64,000 nt of DNA from Chitinophaga horti (GTDB lineage Bacteria; Bacteroidota; Bacteroidia; Chitinophagales; Chitinophagaceae), in NCBI RefSeq assembly GCF_022867795.2, contig NZ_CP107006.1:3596001-3660000 (forward strand), in the 5' to 3' direction. This document shows, one piece after another, positions 33,125 through 42,074 of this stretch (the stretch's first letter is position 1; each line of letters starts with the position of its first letter). The notes beneath the pieces are model-generated. The model did no database searches and had not been told where the DNA came from. It was given only the letters and a program-made list of their open reading frames with translations. Made by a program: the position numbers and the translations under genes.

Positions 33125-34327
33125 CTATTTAACCGTCACTTCCACCGGCGCTGCATAATCCTGCCACAGGGCTTCTGCGGCGGCTGTACTCATCTCCCCA
33201 TCGAACACTTTTACCCGGTAACGTTGCGCGTAAGCCGTGCCGCCCGTCAGCAGCCAGCTGGTCGTTTTGGTAGGGGTGAAAAATACGCAAACCTGCCCCT
33301 GCTGGTCCTTCTCGGGCCACACGCGTAAAGGAACTGGAAAGTTATAGTTAGATGGATGCGCCATGATCAGCAAACCCGCCCGTCCCTTTTCGGTATCGCC
33401 GTAAATCAGCACCCAGCGGGCCAGCGACGAATCGGCGTTGTTGCGGGTATGGCCTTCGGATGTGATGATACGGCTGTTCGTAGCATTCCAGTTGGCGTTA
33501 CCCCGGATGTTGAAGCCGCCGCCGTAACGATATTGTTTCAACAACAAGGGGCTGGACGTCGCACAACTTTGGATCGATGCAAAGTCCCAGGTATGTGAGT
33601 TTTCATACGCGCGCACATCGAGTAGTTCATTTAACGCGGTTTTGCCCGTGGTAAGCACCACATGGTCCTGCAGGGCGGCGAAGCCTGTCCATACCGGCCC
33701 TTCGGTTTTACTGGCAAAGCCTTTGAACTGCACGGTACCTTGTTTCTTCACCAGGTTCCAAAAGTCGATACGCTCGCCTTCAAACTCGGTTTCCGTCCAG
33801 GGATTCCAGATGCCGTAGTGGTGATAGTGATCTTTAGGATGCATATTGGTGAGCATGGCTCCCTTGGGTGACCATAGCGGGTGAATAAAACCGCTGCGGC
33901 GAAACACGGTATCTACGCCGGCGGGCGGATTTACCGTGGCGTAGTTGTATTGCAACAGGCCCTCGATGATAAGGGCGCCGTTTTCATCTTTTAGTGAGAT
34001 ATGAGGAGTTGATGGTGATGGCTTTTTTACCAGTTCATAGCTGCGCGAACTACCGGCGGCCAGGTCTCCTGATACCTGCCACCACAGCCTGCGGGCGGCT
34101 CCCTCCTGCTCTACCTGCACGGGAACGTTGAGGCGTTTGCCGTTACGTACTTCCTCCAACGTAAACAGGCTATCGGCCGTTGCAGGAAAGCGATCCAGCG
34201 AAATACTGGCAAGCGTGTTCGTACGGGCTACTTTTCCTGCCTTTACGGTAATGCGTGCAAGCATTTGAGCATCCATATTCATCAGGTTCAGCATAAAAAA
34301 ACTAAATAACAGGGTCAGCTTCTTCAT
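33125..34327 (-). CDS. PmoA-family (DUF6807) secreted protein
   Basis: A 400-aa exported protein with signal peptide (MKKLTLLFSFFMLNLMNMDA before QMLARI). The central region with GFIHPLWSPKGAMLTNMHPKDHYHHYGIWNPWT is the hallmark of the PmoA/DUF6807 family, common in Bacteroidota polysaccharide and sugar-degradation loci; the name methane oxygenase PmoA is misleading. Enzymatic role unknown; the HxxDHYHHYG histidine cluster could be a metal or substrate site. The ATG at 34327 is chosen because a longer frame to 34636 runs antisense into the next gene. Confidence 0.87.
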   Translation of the reverse strand: MKKLTLLFSFFMLNLMNMDAQMLARITVKAGKVARTNTLASISLDRFPATADSLFTLEEVRNGKRLNVPVQVEQEGAARRLWWQVSGDLAAGSSRSYELVKKPSPSTPHISLKDENGALIIEGLLQYNYATVNPPAGVDTVFRRSGFIHPLWSPKGAMLTNMHPKDHYHHYGIWNPWTETEFEGERIDFWNLVKKQGTVQFKGFASKTEGPVWTGFAALQDHVVLTTGKTALNELLDVRAYENSHTWDFASIQSCATSSPLLLKQYRYGGGFNIRGNANWNATNSRIITSEGHTRNNADSSLARWVLIYGDTEKGRAGLLIMAHPSNYNFPVPLRVWPEKDQQGQVCVFFTPTKTTSWLLTGGTAYAQRYRVKVFDGEMSTAAAEALWQDYAAPVEVTVK

Positions 34328-34397
34328 ATCCGGGAATGGGTTGAACGTACAAAATAGGAATATTGCGTAACTTTCTACCCATAAAAACAGCCCCAAA

Positions 34398-35921
34398 ATG
34401 AAAACAGAAAAACTGATCGTCACCAACCTGGCGGCGCTTACCCGTAAATACGGCAGTAAGCACAAGTCCATTCTCTCCGACCTCAAGCTGTTACAGGCGT
34501 CCGACAAAAAACGTGGATTGGGAACGCAACTGGTATTCCTCGACAAAGCCGCCGACATGCAAAAGTTCAAGGCTAAAGCTGTTACCGACCCGGCTAATGC
34601 GAAACAAAACAAAGACGCGATCGATGCGCTGTACAAACACTTTTCGCCAGACTACCTGCTGATCGTAGGTGCGCAGGACGTAGTGCCTTTTCAACTGCTC
34701 AACAACCTGCTGTATAGCGAAGACGACGGAGATCAAAAGGTAGCGAGTGACTTACCGTACGCCTGCGAAGCCTCGTACAGCGTAAGCGCCGCGAAGTTTA
34801 TCGCCCCCACCCGCGTAGTGGGCCGGCTGCCGGATATTCCAGGAGGATCTGACCCGGCTTACTTTCATGCACTGGTGCAAGATGTGATCAACCACCAACC
34901 GGGCAGCGACAAGGATTACAAAAAGTACTTTTCGGTAAGTGTATCTGAATGGCAGAAGTCAACCGAAGAAAGCCTGCGCAACATGTTCGGCGAGCACTCA
35001 TCCCTGTTCATTTCTCCGGTGAAGGGCCCGAAATGGACGAGCAGCCAGTTCAAGCCGAAAACACACTTCATCAACTGCCACGGCTCGCTGGACGATCCTG
35101 CGTTTTACGGACAAAAGGGCAAGGTATATCCCGAAGCGGTTAACGCCACCCTGCTTGCGAAAAAGGTAACGCCCGGCACGATCGTGGCCGCGGAGTGCTG
35201 CTACGGTGCTCAATTGTACAATCCGCAACTCACCGAATACGACCAGCCCAGCATGGCGAATACTTACCTGCAACACCACGCCCTCGCGTTTGTAGGCAGT
35301 TCCACCATTGCTTACGGTCCGGCGGAAGGGAACGGACTGGCAGACCTGATCACGCAATACTTCCTGGTCAACGTGATCAAAGGCGCCTCTACCGGTCGTG
35401 CATTGCTGGAGGCCAGGCAACGTTTCCTCGACGAAATGGGGCCCACGCTCGATCCGTACGAGCTTAAAACAATCGCGCAATTCTATCTCCTGGGTGATCC
35501 ATCCGTTACCGTCGTAAGCACGCCTAAAACAACCGCCACGCTGCGCAGCATAGACGCTAACACGCGCATCAACCGCCGCGACGGACTGGAAGCAAAAGGC
35601 AGGATGCTCGAGCGCTTTATTACCACGCCACAGCAATTGATCGTAAAACCGATCATCAAACCCCGGCACGAAACGGCTTTACAGGCACAGGTAGATACGC
35701 TGCTGAAACAAAGAGGCTTTCGCCAAGCGACGTTGATGACGTTCGAGAATACGCCTAAGGCTTCGCAAACACGCAGTGGTGCAAAAGCCTTCGCGCAACC
35801 GGTAAAATTTCATGTATATTCGGAGAGTGCCACGCACGGTAAGTTTAAAGAGACGAAAGTGCTGGTGGTGAAAGAAAAAAATAACGCCATTATCGGTTAC
35901 CGGGAATATGTCAGCAAATAA
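34398..35921 (+). CDS. C25 (gingipain-fold) cysteine peptidase, cytosolic
   Basis: A 507-aa clan CD (caspase-like fold) peptidase. The catalytic histidine is H228 in FINCHGS and the probable nucleophile C267 in AAECCYGA, matching the gingipain HG and CxxG motifs; FYLLGDPSVTV near residue 370 is also typical of C25. Unlike gingipains it has no signal peptide, pro-domain or type IX secretion C-terminal domain, so it probably works inside the cell. The region after ~375 is an unassigned domain. A 91-aa gene overlaps its end by 14 bp. Target unknown. Confidence 0.8.
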   Translation: MKTEKLIVTNLAALTRKYGSKHKSILSDLKLLQASDKKRGLGTQLVFLDKAADMQKFKAKAVTDPANAKQNKDAIDALYKHFSPDYLLIVGAQDVVPFQLLNNLLYSEDDGDQKVASDLPYACEASYSVSAAKFIAPTRVVGRLPDIPGGSDPAYFHALVQDVINHQPGSDKDYKKYFSVSVSEWQKSTEESLRNMFGEHSSLFISPVKGPKWTSSQFKPKTHFINCHGSLDDPAFYGQKGKVYPEAVNATLLAKKVTPGTIVAAECCYGAQLYNPQLTEYDQPSMANTYLQHHALAFVGSSTIAYGPAEGNGLADLITQYFLVNVIKGASTGRALLEARQRFLDEMGPTLDPYELKTIAQFYLLGDPSVTVVSTPKTTATLRSIDANTRINRRDGLEAKGRMLERFITTPQQLIVKPIIKPRHETALQAQVDTLLKQRGFRQATLMTFENTPKASQTRSGAKAFAQPVKFHVYSESATHGKFKETKVLVVKEKNNAIIGYREYVSK

Positions 35922-36183
35922 ACATAATAACGAGCCTGCCACTGTAAAACTCAGGGGCAGGCTTATCTTGAAGACCTTCGCACGCAACTCAAAAAGCGAG
36001 CACCTCGGTGTACATATCGACACCGGGGAACATACTTACCTCATCCGCAACGCCGGCGGCAATCCCTTTATGGACAATCCTTTTGAAGCACTGGCAGGTA
36101 AATTTATCGAAGCAGAAGGGCGCATCAGCGATTATGTTTTCTTCGCCAAAACATGGGTGGAAATCGATGCGCCGGAGAGCTAG
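35908..36183 (+). CDS. Small unknown protein (OB-fold-like), partner of the C25 peptidase
   Basis: A 91-aa soluble protein with alternating hydrophobic residues suggesting a five-stranded barrel (VKLRGRLILKTF, LGVHIDTGEHTYLIRN, GKFIEAEGRISDYVFFAKTWVEI). The fold guess is from pattern only. Its ATG lies inside the last codons of the peptidase gene, so the two are translationally coupled. It could be an inhibitor, regulator or substrate-binding partner; nothing in the sequence decides this. Confidence 0.7.
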   Translation: MSANKHNNEPATVKLRGRLILKTFARNSKSEHLGVHIDTGEHTYLIRNAGGNPFMDNPFEALAGKFIEAEGRISDYVFFAKTWVEIDAPES

Positions 36184-36380
36184 GAAACTTGCTTCGTCAC
36201 GTTAACATACAAAACACAAAAAATACGCATCAACTTATCAACCCCTGAAACACTGTACAGCTAAGGCTTAGCGCGTACATATCTTATCCTTTTATGATCC
36301 GGCAGGCTGCCATTCGTCCTATATAGGGCGAACGCGATGTTATTACGCGCAACTTTGTATTCACTAAAACTCGTTTGTTT

Positions 36381-36908
36381 ATGAATCGCCATTCTAACAA
36401 CAAGCCGGGTGCGTGCATTGCTTTACTGCTCTTGCTTTGCAGCTCTTTTGGGGTGCGCGCGCAGCATTCAAATCATTTCTTCCGCGAAAAAACCGACAGC
36501 CTCGAAGGGGAATACACGGTTTCTTTCCGCACTTCGGAACGACATTTCCGCTACGTGTTGTCGATCGACAGTGTACAGGGCGCGTGCTTTTACGGCACTT
36601 TGCGTGCCGACACAGCCTTGTACAAAACGTTGCGCGATTTCGTACACGTAAAAGGAATGATCGCCGGCCACCGCAACTACGACTTTATCATGAAGCCGAT
36701 GTTTAACAAAGGAATACCGTATACGCTGGGCTGCATTCCCAGTGACTGGCTATTCAACAACAAGGTGTATTTTTCCCGGAAGGAAAATAACCGGCTGGTA
36801 GGCTACATGGTCGTGTGTAATGAAAGGGCACCGTACACATTTAACTTTTACGGGATGAAACGTCCGGATGAAGTATCGCCCCCGTACCTGGCCGTTCGGC
36901 ATAGATAA
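36381..36908 (+). CDS. Exported hypothetical protein, 175 aa
   Basis: A signal peptide (basic start, ACIALLLLLCSSFGVRA, cleavage before QHSN) is followed by a small domain of about 145 residues with many aromatic residues and two cysteines in the mature part. No family is recognised. The ATG at 36381 gives a normal signal peptide. The 3' end overlaps the convergent epimerase gene by 68 bp, which is long, so the true C terminus deserves care. The 197 bp before the gene show no clear promoter. Confidence 0.65.
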   Translation: MNRHSNNKPGACIALLLLLCSSFGVRAQHSNHFFREKTDSLEGEYTVSFRTSERHFRYVLSIDSVQGACFYGTLRADTALYKTLRDFVHVKGMIAGHRNYDFIMKPMFNKGIPYTLGCIPSDWLFNNKVYFSRKENNRLVGYMVVCNERAPYTFNFYGMKRPDEVSPPYLAVRHR

Positions 36909-37875
36909 TACGCCCGTTCACGATCGTTACCCCCTCTGCTATGTCTTCGGCCAACAGCAGCGGACCATCCATGTCGGTATAGTCCAGGTAAGGAAGTAAA
37001 TGGGCTACGGCAGATGTGCCCACGGTGCTTTCATTCATGCTGCCTGTCATGGTTTTCATGCCGAGCCGTTTAGCGGTATCGATCATACGGCGTGCGGGGG
37101 TAATACCGCCGCATTTGGTGAGTTTGATGTTGACGCCGTGGAAGTAGCCCTGGCACTTCTCCACGTCCTGTTCCGTGATGCAGCTCTCGTCTGCGATCAG
37201 GGGGAGGGCGCTTTTTTCGTATACTTCCTTCATGCCGTCCCAGTTATCGGCGCGCATGGGTTGTTCTATGAACTCTACGCCCAGTTGTTTAAAGGCCGCG
37301 GCGTTACGGAGGGTTTCCTCTACGCCCCAGGCGCAGTTGGCGTCTACGCGGAAAATGGCGTCAGTATGTTTTCGCAACTCAGCGATAATGGCTATATCTT
37401 CATTCGTACCCAGTTTGATCTTATAAATCGGCCAGGGAAACTCCTGCAGCTTCTTCACCATGTTCCCGATGGTGTCGATGCCGATCGTATAGTCGGTGAG
37501 CGGGTTGCGCGAAATATCGAGGCCCCACACTTCATATAGCTTCTTATCCAGTCGCTTCGCATACAGGTCGTGCGCCGCCAGGTCGAGGGCGCAAAGGGCG
37601 AACATGTTATGTTGCAGCTTCGGGTACATGGCCGCCCAGAACGCCTCAGGCGTATCTAACTGATAGCTTTCGATGAAGGCGCGGTGTTTTTCCACTTCCT
37701 CCATCAGCATGGGTACGGTAATGTTGTAGTAGGAATTGTCGGCCGTTTCTCCCAGTCCTGTGAGCCCGTTCTGCGACAGGGCTATTACCAGCAAGGGCTG
37801 CACATCTTTCGATTTACGGGAGATGGTAAATGTGTGCCTGAACTTCAGGGCGACCGGGTAAAACTGTAATTCCAT
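36841..37875 (-). CDS. Dipeptide epimerase (L-Ala-D/L-Glu type)
   Basis: Enolase-superfamily enzyme that epimerises L-Ala-D-Glu released from murein to L-Ala-L-Glu. The 344-aa product has the catalytic KIKLG lysine, metal ligands in RVDANCAWG, EQPM and ADESC, and the second lysine in NIKLTKCGG; the TGSMNESTVGTSA and DMDGPLLL segments bind the dipeptide. Together with mpl (2.7 kb) it supports peptidoglycan recycling or catabolism. Substrate within the dipeptide epimerases cannot be fixed from sequence alone. Confidence 0.9.
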   Translation of the reverse strand: MELQFYPVALKFRHTFTISRKSKDVQPLLVIALSQNGLTGLGETADNSYYNITVPMLMEEVEKHRAFIESYQLDTPEAFWAAMYPKLQHNMFALCALDLAAHDLYAKRLDKKLYEVWGLDISRNPLTDYTIGIDTIGNMVKKLQEFPWPIYKIKLGTNEDIAIIAELRKHTDAIFRVDANCAWGVEETLRNAAAFKQLGVEFIEQPMRADNWDGMKEVYEKSALPLIADESCITEQDVEKCQGYFHGVNIKLTKCGGITPARRMIDTAKRLGMKTMTGSMNESTVGTSAVAHLLPYLDYTDMDGPLLLAEDIAEGVTIVNGRIIYAERPGTGAILHPDVSSRKS

Positions 37876-37879
37876 ATCA

Positions 37880-37911
37880 GAAAGATAGGAGTATTTGCAG
37901 ATTCGTGCAAA
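37880..37911 (-). promoter_or_regulatory. Promoter of the dipeptide epimerase gene
   Basis: On the minus strand TTTG (37911-37908) is followed after 20 bases by TATCTTTC (37887-37880), one mismatch from TAnnTTTG, immediately before the start codon at 37875. The rest of the gap to 38132 shows nothing recognisable. Confidence 0.45.
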
Positions 37912-38132
37912 CGTAGGATGAAAAAGTTGCAGAAAGACGCATTCCCTCTATTATTCATTCGGAGCAATGCAGGTCCGGGACCCAGGGTGACAACACTTGG
38001 CTCAATTGCTGGTTACCGGAATATGAGGCCTGCATTATACCATAATCCTGCAGGCACCGAATGGATATTGAGGCCCTTCCAGCGGGCCGCACGGGCAAGC
38101 GACACATAATTAACAACGCTTCGAAAGCATTC

Positions 38133-38166
38133 AAAAAAAAGGCCCCGGTTACAACGCCGGGGCCTT
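38133..38166 (-). terminator. Rho-independent terminator of dnaK
   Basis: AAGGCCCCGG (38139-38148) pairs perfectly with CCGGGGCCTT (38157-38166) around an 8-base loop; on the minus strand it is followed by a T-run (38140-38133). Confidence 0.93.
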
Positions 38167-38192
38167 AAGACCAAATTCTATAGCTATTACGT

Positions 38193-40100
38193 CTATTTTA
38201 CTTCTTCGTACTCAGCATCCGTAACCTGGTCGCCGGAAGCGCCCTGGTTAGGCTGGCCCTGGCCTTGCTGAGCGCCTGCATCGGCACCTGGCTGACCCTG
38301 GGTGGCTTTGTACATTTCTTCTGAAGCAGCAGTCCAGGCATTGGTAACTTCCGCGAGGGCGGCATCTACCTGTGCAATGTCCTGTGACTTATGCGCAGCT
38401 TTCAGTTTTTCGAGAGCAGCTTCGATCGGGGCTTTTTTATCGGCCGGGATCTTGTCGCCATATTCTTTCAGTTGTTTCTCGGTCTGGAAGATAGTGCTGT
38501 CTGCCTGGTTCAGTTTCTCGATATTTTCACGGGCAGCTTTATCGGCAGCCTCGTTAGCTTTTGCTTCGTTCTTCATTTTCTCGATATCGTCTTTGCTCAA
38601 GCCGCTACCTGCTTCGATACGGATGTTCTGGGATTTACCAGTACCCTGATCTTTCGCAGTTACGTGCAGGATGCCGTTCGCATCGATGTCGAAAATTACT
38701 TCGATCTTAGGCGTACCGCGTGGCGCCGGTGGAATATCGGAGAGGATAAACCTGCCGAGGGTACGGTTTTGTGAAGCCATCGGACGCTCGCCTTGCAGTA
38801 CGTGGATTTCCACGCTCGGCTGGCTGTCAGCAGCAGTTGAGAACACCTCAGATTTTTTAGTCGGGATGGTCGTGTTAGACTCGATCAGTTTGGTGAATAC
38901 ACCGCCCATGGTTTCGATACCCAGCGACAGCGGGGTTACGTCCAGCAGCAGTACGTCTTTAACCTCACCGGTGAGTACACCACCCTGAATGGCAGCACCT
39001 ACGGCTACAACCTCGTCAGGGTTCACACCTCTGTTAGGTTTTTTACCGAAGAATTTCTCTACCACTTCCTGGATTTTAGGGATACGGGTAGAACCACCTA
39101 CCAGGATCACTTCGTCGATTTCGGAAGTAGATAAGCCTGCGTCGCTCAGGGCTTTCTTACAAGGCTCCAACGTTCTTTCTACCAGCCTGTCGCTCAGTTG
39201 CTCGAACTTCGCGCGGCTCAGTTTTTTCACCAGGTGTTTAGGCACACCGTCGATCGCCGTGATGTAAGGCAGGTTGATTTCTGTTTCCTGGGAAGAAGAC
39301 AGTTCGATTTTCGCTTTCTCTGCTGCTTCTTTCAAACGCTGCCATGCCATTGGATCTTTATGCAGATCTACTGCTTCGTCTTTCTTAAACTCTTCGGCCA
39401 GCCAGTCCATGATCACTTTATCAAAGTCATCACCACCCAGGTGGGTATCACCGTTGGTAGATTTCACTTCGAATACGCCATCACCCAGTTCGAGGATAGA
39501 GATATCGAAGGTACCACCGCCAAGGTCGAATACGGCGATCTTGCTGTCCTGATGTTTTTTATCCAAACCGTACGCCAGGGCTGCTGCCGTAGGTTCGTTG
39601 ATGATACGGCGTACATTGAGGCCTGCGATTTCGCCGGCTTCTTTGGTCGCCTGACGCTGTGCGTCATTAAAGTAAGCAGGTACGGTAATAACCGCTTCGC
39701 TCACTTCTGTGCCCAGGTAGTCTTCCGCAGTTTTCTTCATTTTCTGAAGGATCATTGCAGAAATCTCCTGAGGCGTATATTGCCTGCCATCGATGTCGAT
39801 GCGGGGAGTGTTGTTATCGCCTTTTACTACTTTGTAGCTCCAGTGGCCAGCTTCGGTCGAAATTTCGTCGAAACGACCGCCCATGAAGCGTTTTACCGAC
39901 ATGATGGTATTAATCGGGTTGGTGATCGCCTGGCGCTTTGCAGGATCGCCTACTTTCCTTTCCCCGTTCTTCAAAAAAGCCACCACGGAAGGCGTCGTTC
40001 TGCGTCCTTCATCGTTGGCAATCACTACCGGCTCGTTACCTTCCATTACGGCAACGCAAGAGTTGGTAGTTCCTAAGTCAATACCTATGATCTTTCCCAT
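38193..40100 (-). CDS. dnaK: Chaperone DnaK (Hsp70)
   Basis: A 635-aa ATP-dependent chaperone. The ATPase domain (1-380) has [22 protein letters not shown] and VGGSTRIPK; the interdomain linker is [13 protein letters not shown]; the substrate-binding domain follows, and the Gln/Gly/Ala-rich tail ends in DAEYEEVK, close to the classical EEVD-type end. grpE and dnaJ are not adjacent. A Shine-Dalgarno-like AAAAGGAG lies upstream (40113-40120), unusually strong for this phylum. Confidence 0.98.
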   Translation of the reverse strand: MGKIIGIDLGTTNSCVAVMEGNEPVVIANDEGRRTTPSVVAFLKNGERKVGDPAKRQAITNPINTIMSVKRFMGGRFDEISTEAGHWSYKVVKGDNNTPRIDIDGRQYTPQEISAMILQKMKKTAEDYLGTEVSEAVITVPAYFNDAQRQATKEAGEIAGLNVRRIINEPTAAALAYGLDKKHQDSKIAVFDLGGGTFDISILELGDGVFEVKSTNGDTHLGGDDFDKVIMDWLAEEFKKDEAVDLHKDPMAWQRLKEAAEKAKIELSSSQETEINLPYITAIDGVPKHLVKKLSRAKFEQLSDRLVERTLEPCKKALSDAGLSTSEIDEVILVGGSTRIPKIQEVVEKFFGKKPNRGVNPDEVVAVGAAIQGGVLTGEVKDVLLLDVTPLSLGIETMGGVFTKLIESNTTIPTKKSEVFSTAADSQPSVEIHVLQGERPMASQNRTLGRFILSDIPPAPRGTPKIEVIFDIDANGILHVTAKDQGTGKSQNIRIEAGSGLSKDDIEKMKNEAKANEAADKAARENIEKLNQADSTIFQTEKQLKEYGDKIPADKKAPIEAALEKLKAAHKSQDIAQVDAALAEVTNAWTAASEEMYKATQGQPGADAGAQQGQGQPNQGASGDQVTDAEYEEVK

Positions 40101-40112
40101 GATTATTTAGTT

Positions 40113-40120
40113 CTCCTTTT
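40113..40120 (-). promoter_or_regulatory. Strong ribosome-binding site of dnaK
   Basis: The minus strand reads AAAAGGAG 12 bases before the dnaK ATG. Most genes in this window lack such a sequence, so it may reflect high expression. Confidence 0.5.
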
Positions 40121-40163
40121 AGTTGTAAGTGTAAAACCTGTTGTCGCAGATTTGCTATGGTTA

Positions 40164-40179
40164 GTCAATGATTATGCCA
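40164..40179 (-). promoter_or_regulatory. Sigma-54-like element upstream of dnaK
   Basis: The minus strand reads TGGCATAATCATTGAC, which matches the -24/-12 consensus TGGCAYRNNNNTTGCW apart from its last two bases, 64 bp before the start. It is a sequence match only. The rest of 40101-40450 is AT-rich leader for dnaK and ompA with no other recognised element. Confidence 0.3.
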
Positions 40180-40450
40180 AGTGACAAAATGCGCAATATT
40201 GTCAGTACACCCTCAATAATGCCTGATTTTATTACAGTTACGAGACTGACACACCGACTTTTCGGCTCACCCGTTTCGTATATAAAAAACACAGTATTGA
40301 AATAAATGGCACGAATGCTGTACCGGAACAATCGAACGGAACTATTCATTTTAGAAGAAACGAAACACCAGCAGCTGAACAATCTATTACCGTACGAGGC
40401 GACAACCGCTGCCGTACGTCCACACCCGTTAAATATTTCAACCAACTCCC

Positions 40451-41824
40451 ATGAAAAGAAAATTCCTCGCAATGGCCGCGCTATGTATAGCCGCCCTCGC
40501 CCCGGTCCACGTTTTCGCTCAGGACGAGCCGATGTCTGCTACAGACAACACTGTCACTACCACGCCGGCCGGATTATTTAAGGGCACCGAAGGCTACCGT
40601 AAGTGGTCTATCGGCATCAATGCCGGCTTATTGGCCCCTGTTGCCTTTACCGGCGGCCACAACGATTTCACCAAATGGCTCGTCTCCTATGGGTATGGCG
40701 GCTACGTTAAGTGGCAGGTTTTACACATGCTGTCACTCCGCGCCGACTTCCTGGGTGGACAATTAAAAGCTAATAATGAAAAAAAACTGGGTAACGGCAG
40801 CACCTCCTCCAGCCCATACAACCAGTTCGAAACCATGTTGCAATGGTCAGGCAGCCTGAACGCAGTGTTCAACGTAGCCAACATGAACTTTTTCGCCAAA
40901 CGGAACTTTATGCAGCTGTATGTATCGGCCGGTGGCGGACTGGCAGGCTACAAGCCCACCCTCACCACCAATGGCAACGTAACGTTCGACTACAAACCCG
41001 ATGGCAGCATTAAAGAGTTTTATGTACCTGTGGGTGCCGGTCTTAAGTTCAAACTGTCAGAATCGGCGAATTTCGACATCGGCTACACGATGCATTATCT
41101 CGATGGTGACAACCTCGACGGCGTAGTGAACAGCAGTGGCCGCGACAAGTTTTCCTACGGCTATATTGGCGTGGAGTTCCCGCTGGGCCGCAAAACCAAA
41201 CCACAACTGGCCTGGCATAACCCGATCGCGGAAATGTACGACGACCTGGCAGCACAGCGCGACCAGGTAAGACTGGAACTGGATGCACAGAAAGAAGCGA
41301 ATGCCAAACTGGCCGCCGATTTCGCTAAACTGACGGCTGACAGTGACAAAGACGGCGTATCAGACCAGTTCGACAAGTGCCCTAATACACCGGCAGATGT
41401 AAAGGTAGACGGCTCCGGCTGTCCGCTCCCTCGCGACACGGTAGCGCCTAAAGAGGTGAAAATCTTCGTAACCGAGGCCGATAACCGCCTGGTGAGAGAA
41501 GCGATCGCCAACCTCGAGTTCGAAACCGGCAAAGCAAGCATTAAACCGTCTTCTTTCCCTTCCCTCGACCGGGTGGCAGAGCTGCTGGTTAAAAAAGGCT
41601 TCAGCATTAAACTGAGTGGCCACACCGATAATGTTGGTCGCGACGATAGCAACATGATCCTTTCCAAGCAACGCGCCGAAGCCGTAAAAGCGTACCTGGT
41701 GCAGCGCAACGTGAATGCTTCCAAAGTTGAAGCGGTAGGCTACGGTGAAACCCAGCCGATCGCCAGCAATAAAACGGCGGCAGGCAGGCAGCAGAACAGA
41801 AGGGTAGAATTTGTACTTTATTAA
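40451..41824 (+). CDS. OmpA-family outer-membrane protein with TSP3-type repeat
   Basis: A 457-aa protein. Signal peptide about 1-24 (ending HVFA before QDEP). N-terminal eight-stranded-like barrel (about 50-255), a short coiled segment (DLAAQRDQVRLELDAQKEANAK), a calcium-binding thrombospondin type 3 motif (DSDKDGVSDQFDKCPNTP) and a C-terminal OmpA peptidoglycan-binding domain (about 340-457, with SGHTDNVGRDDSN and GYGETQPIASN...QNRRVE). It tethers the outer membrane to the cell wall. It is divergent from dnaK. Confidence 0.94.
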   Translation: MKRKFLAMAALCIAALAPVHVFAQDEPMSATDNTVTTTPAGLFKGTEGYRKWSIGINAGLLAPVAFTGGHNDFTKWLVSYGYGGYVKWQVLHMLSLRADFLGGQLKANNEKKLGNGSTSSSPYNQFETMLQWSGSLNAVFNVANMNFFAKRNFMQLYVSAGGGLAGYKPTLTTNGNVTFDYKPDGSIKEFYVPVGAGLKFKLSESANFDIGYTMHYLDGDNLDGVVNSSGRDKFSYGYIGVEFPLGRKTKPQLAWHNPIAEMYDDLAAQRDQVRLELDAQKEANAKLAADFAKLTADSDKDGVSDQFDKCPNTPADVKVDGSGCPLPRDTVAPKEVKIFVTEADNRLVREAIANLEFETGKASIKPSSFPSLDRVAELLVKKGFSIKLSGHTDNVGRDDSNMILSKQRAEAVKAYLVQRNVNASKVEAVGYGETQPIASNKTAAGRQQNRRVEFVLY

Positions 41825-41845
41825 TCTGAATGTTACTAAATAGAG

Positions 41846-41895
41846 AGAGGCTGACCGAAAAAGCAACAATGCTTTTCTGGTCAGCCTCTTTTTTT
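41846..41895 (+). terminator. Rho-independent terminator of the OmpA-family gene
   Basis: AGAGGCTGACC pairs with GGTCAGCCTCT, with an inner AAAGC/GCTTT helix, followed by a seven-base T-run. The rest of the gap to 42074 holds nothing recognised. Confidence 0.93.
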
Positions 41896-42074
41896 GAGAA
41901 GTATAGGCTGGCGGCTTCATAGGCACTCCAGGCGTAAGGGTTAGTTTTATGACTTACGTAGCGGAATAGCCCCCGCAAGGAAAAGGTTGTTTTTATGGCC
42001 TGCTAAGCCCTTCCCCTCGAAAGTAGCGGCGGAGCCAATATTTCACCCGATACCGCCGGACAACATGGCACTCC

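Noticed and set aside
37918-38109. 63-codon plus-strand frame between the epimerase gene and dnaK terminator
   Set aside because: No signal peptide, domain or start context; composition unlike the neighbours.
39198-40076. 292-codon plus-strand frame
   Set aside because: Antisense to dnaK; a known artefact of codon bias in highly expressed genes.
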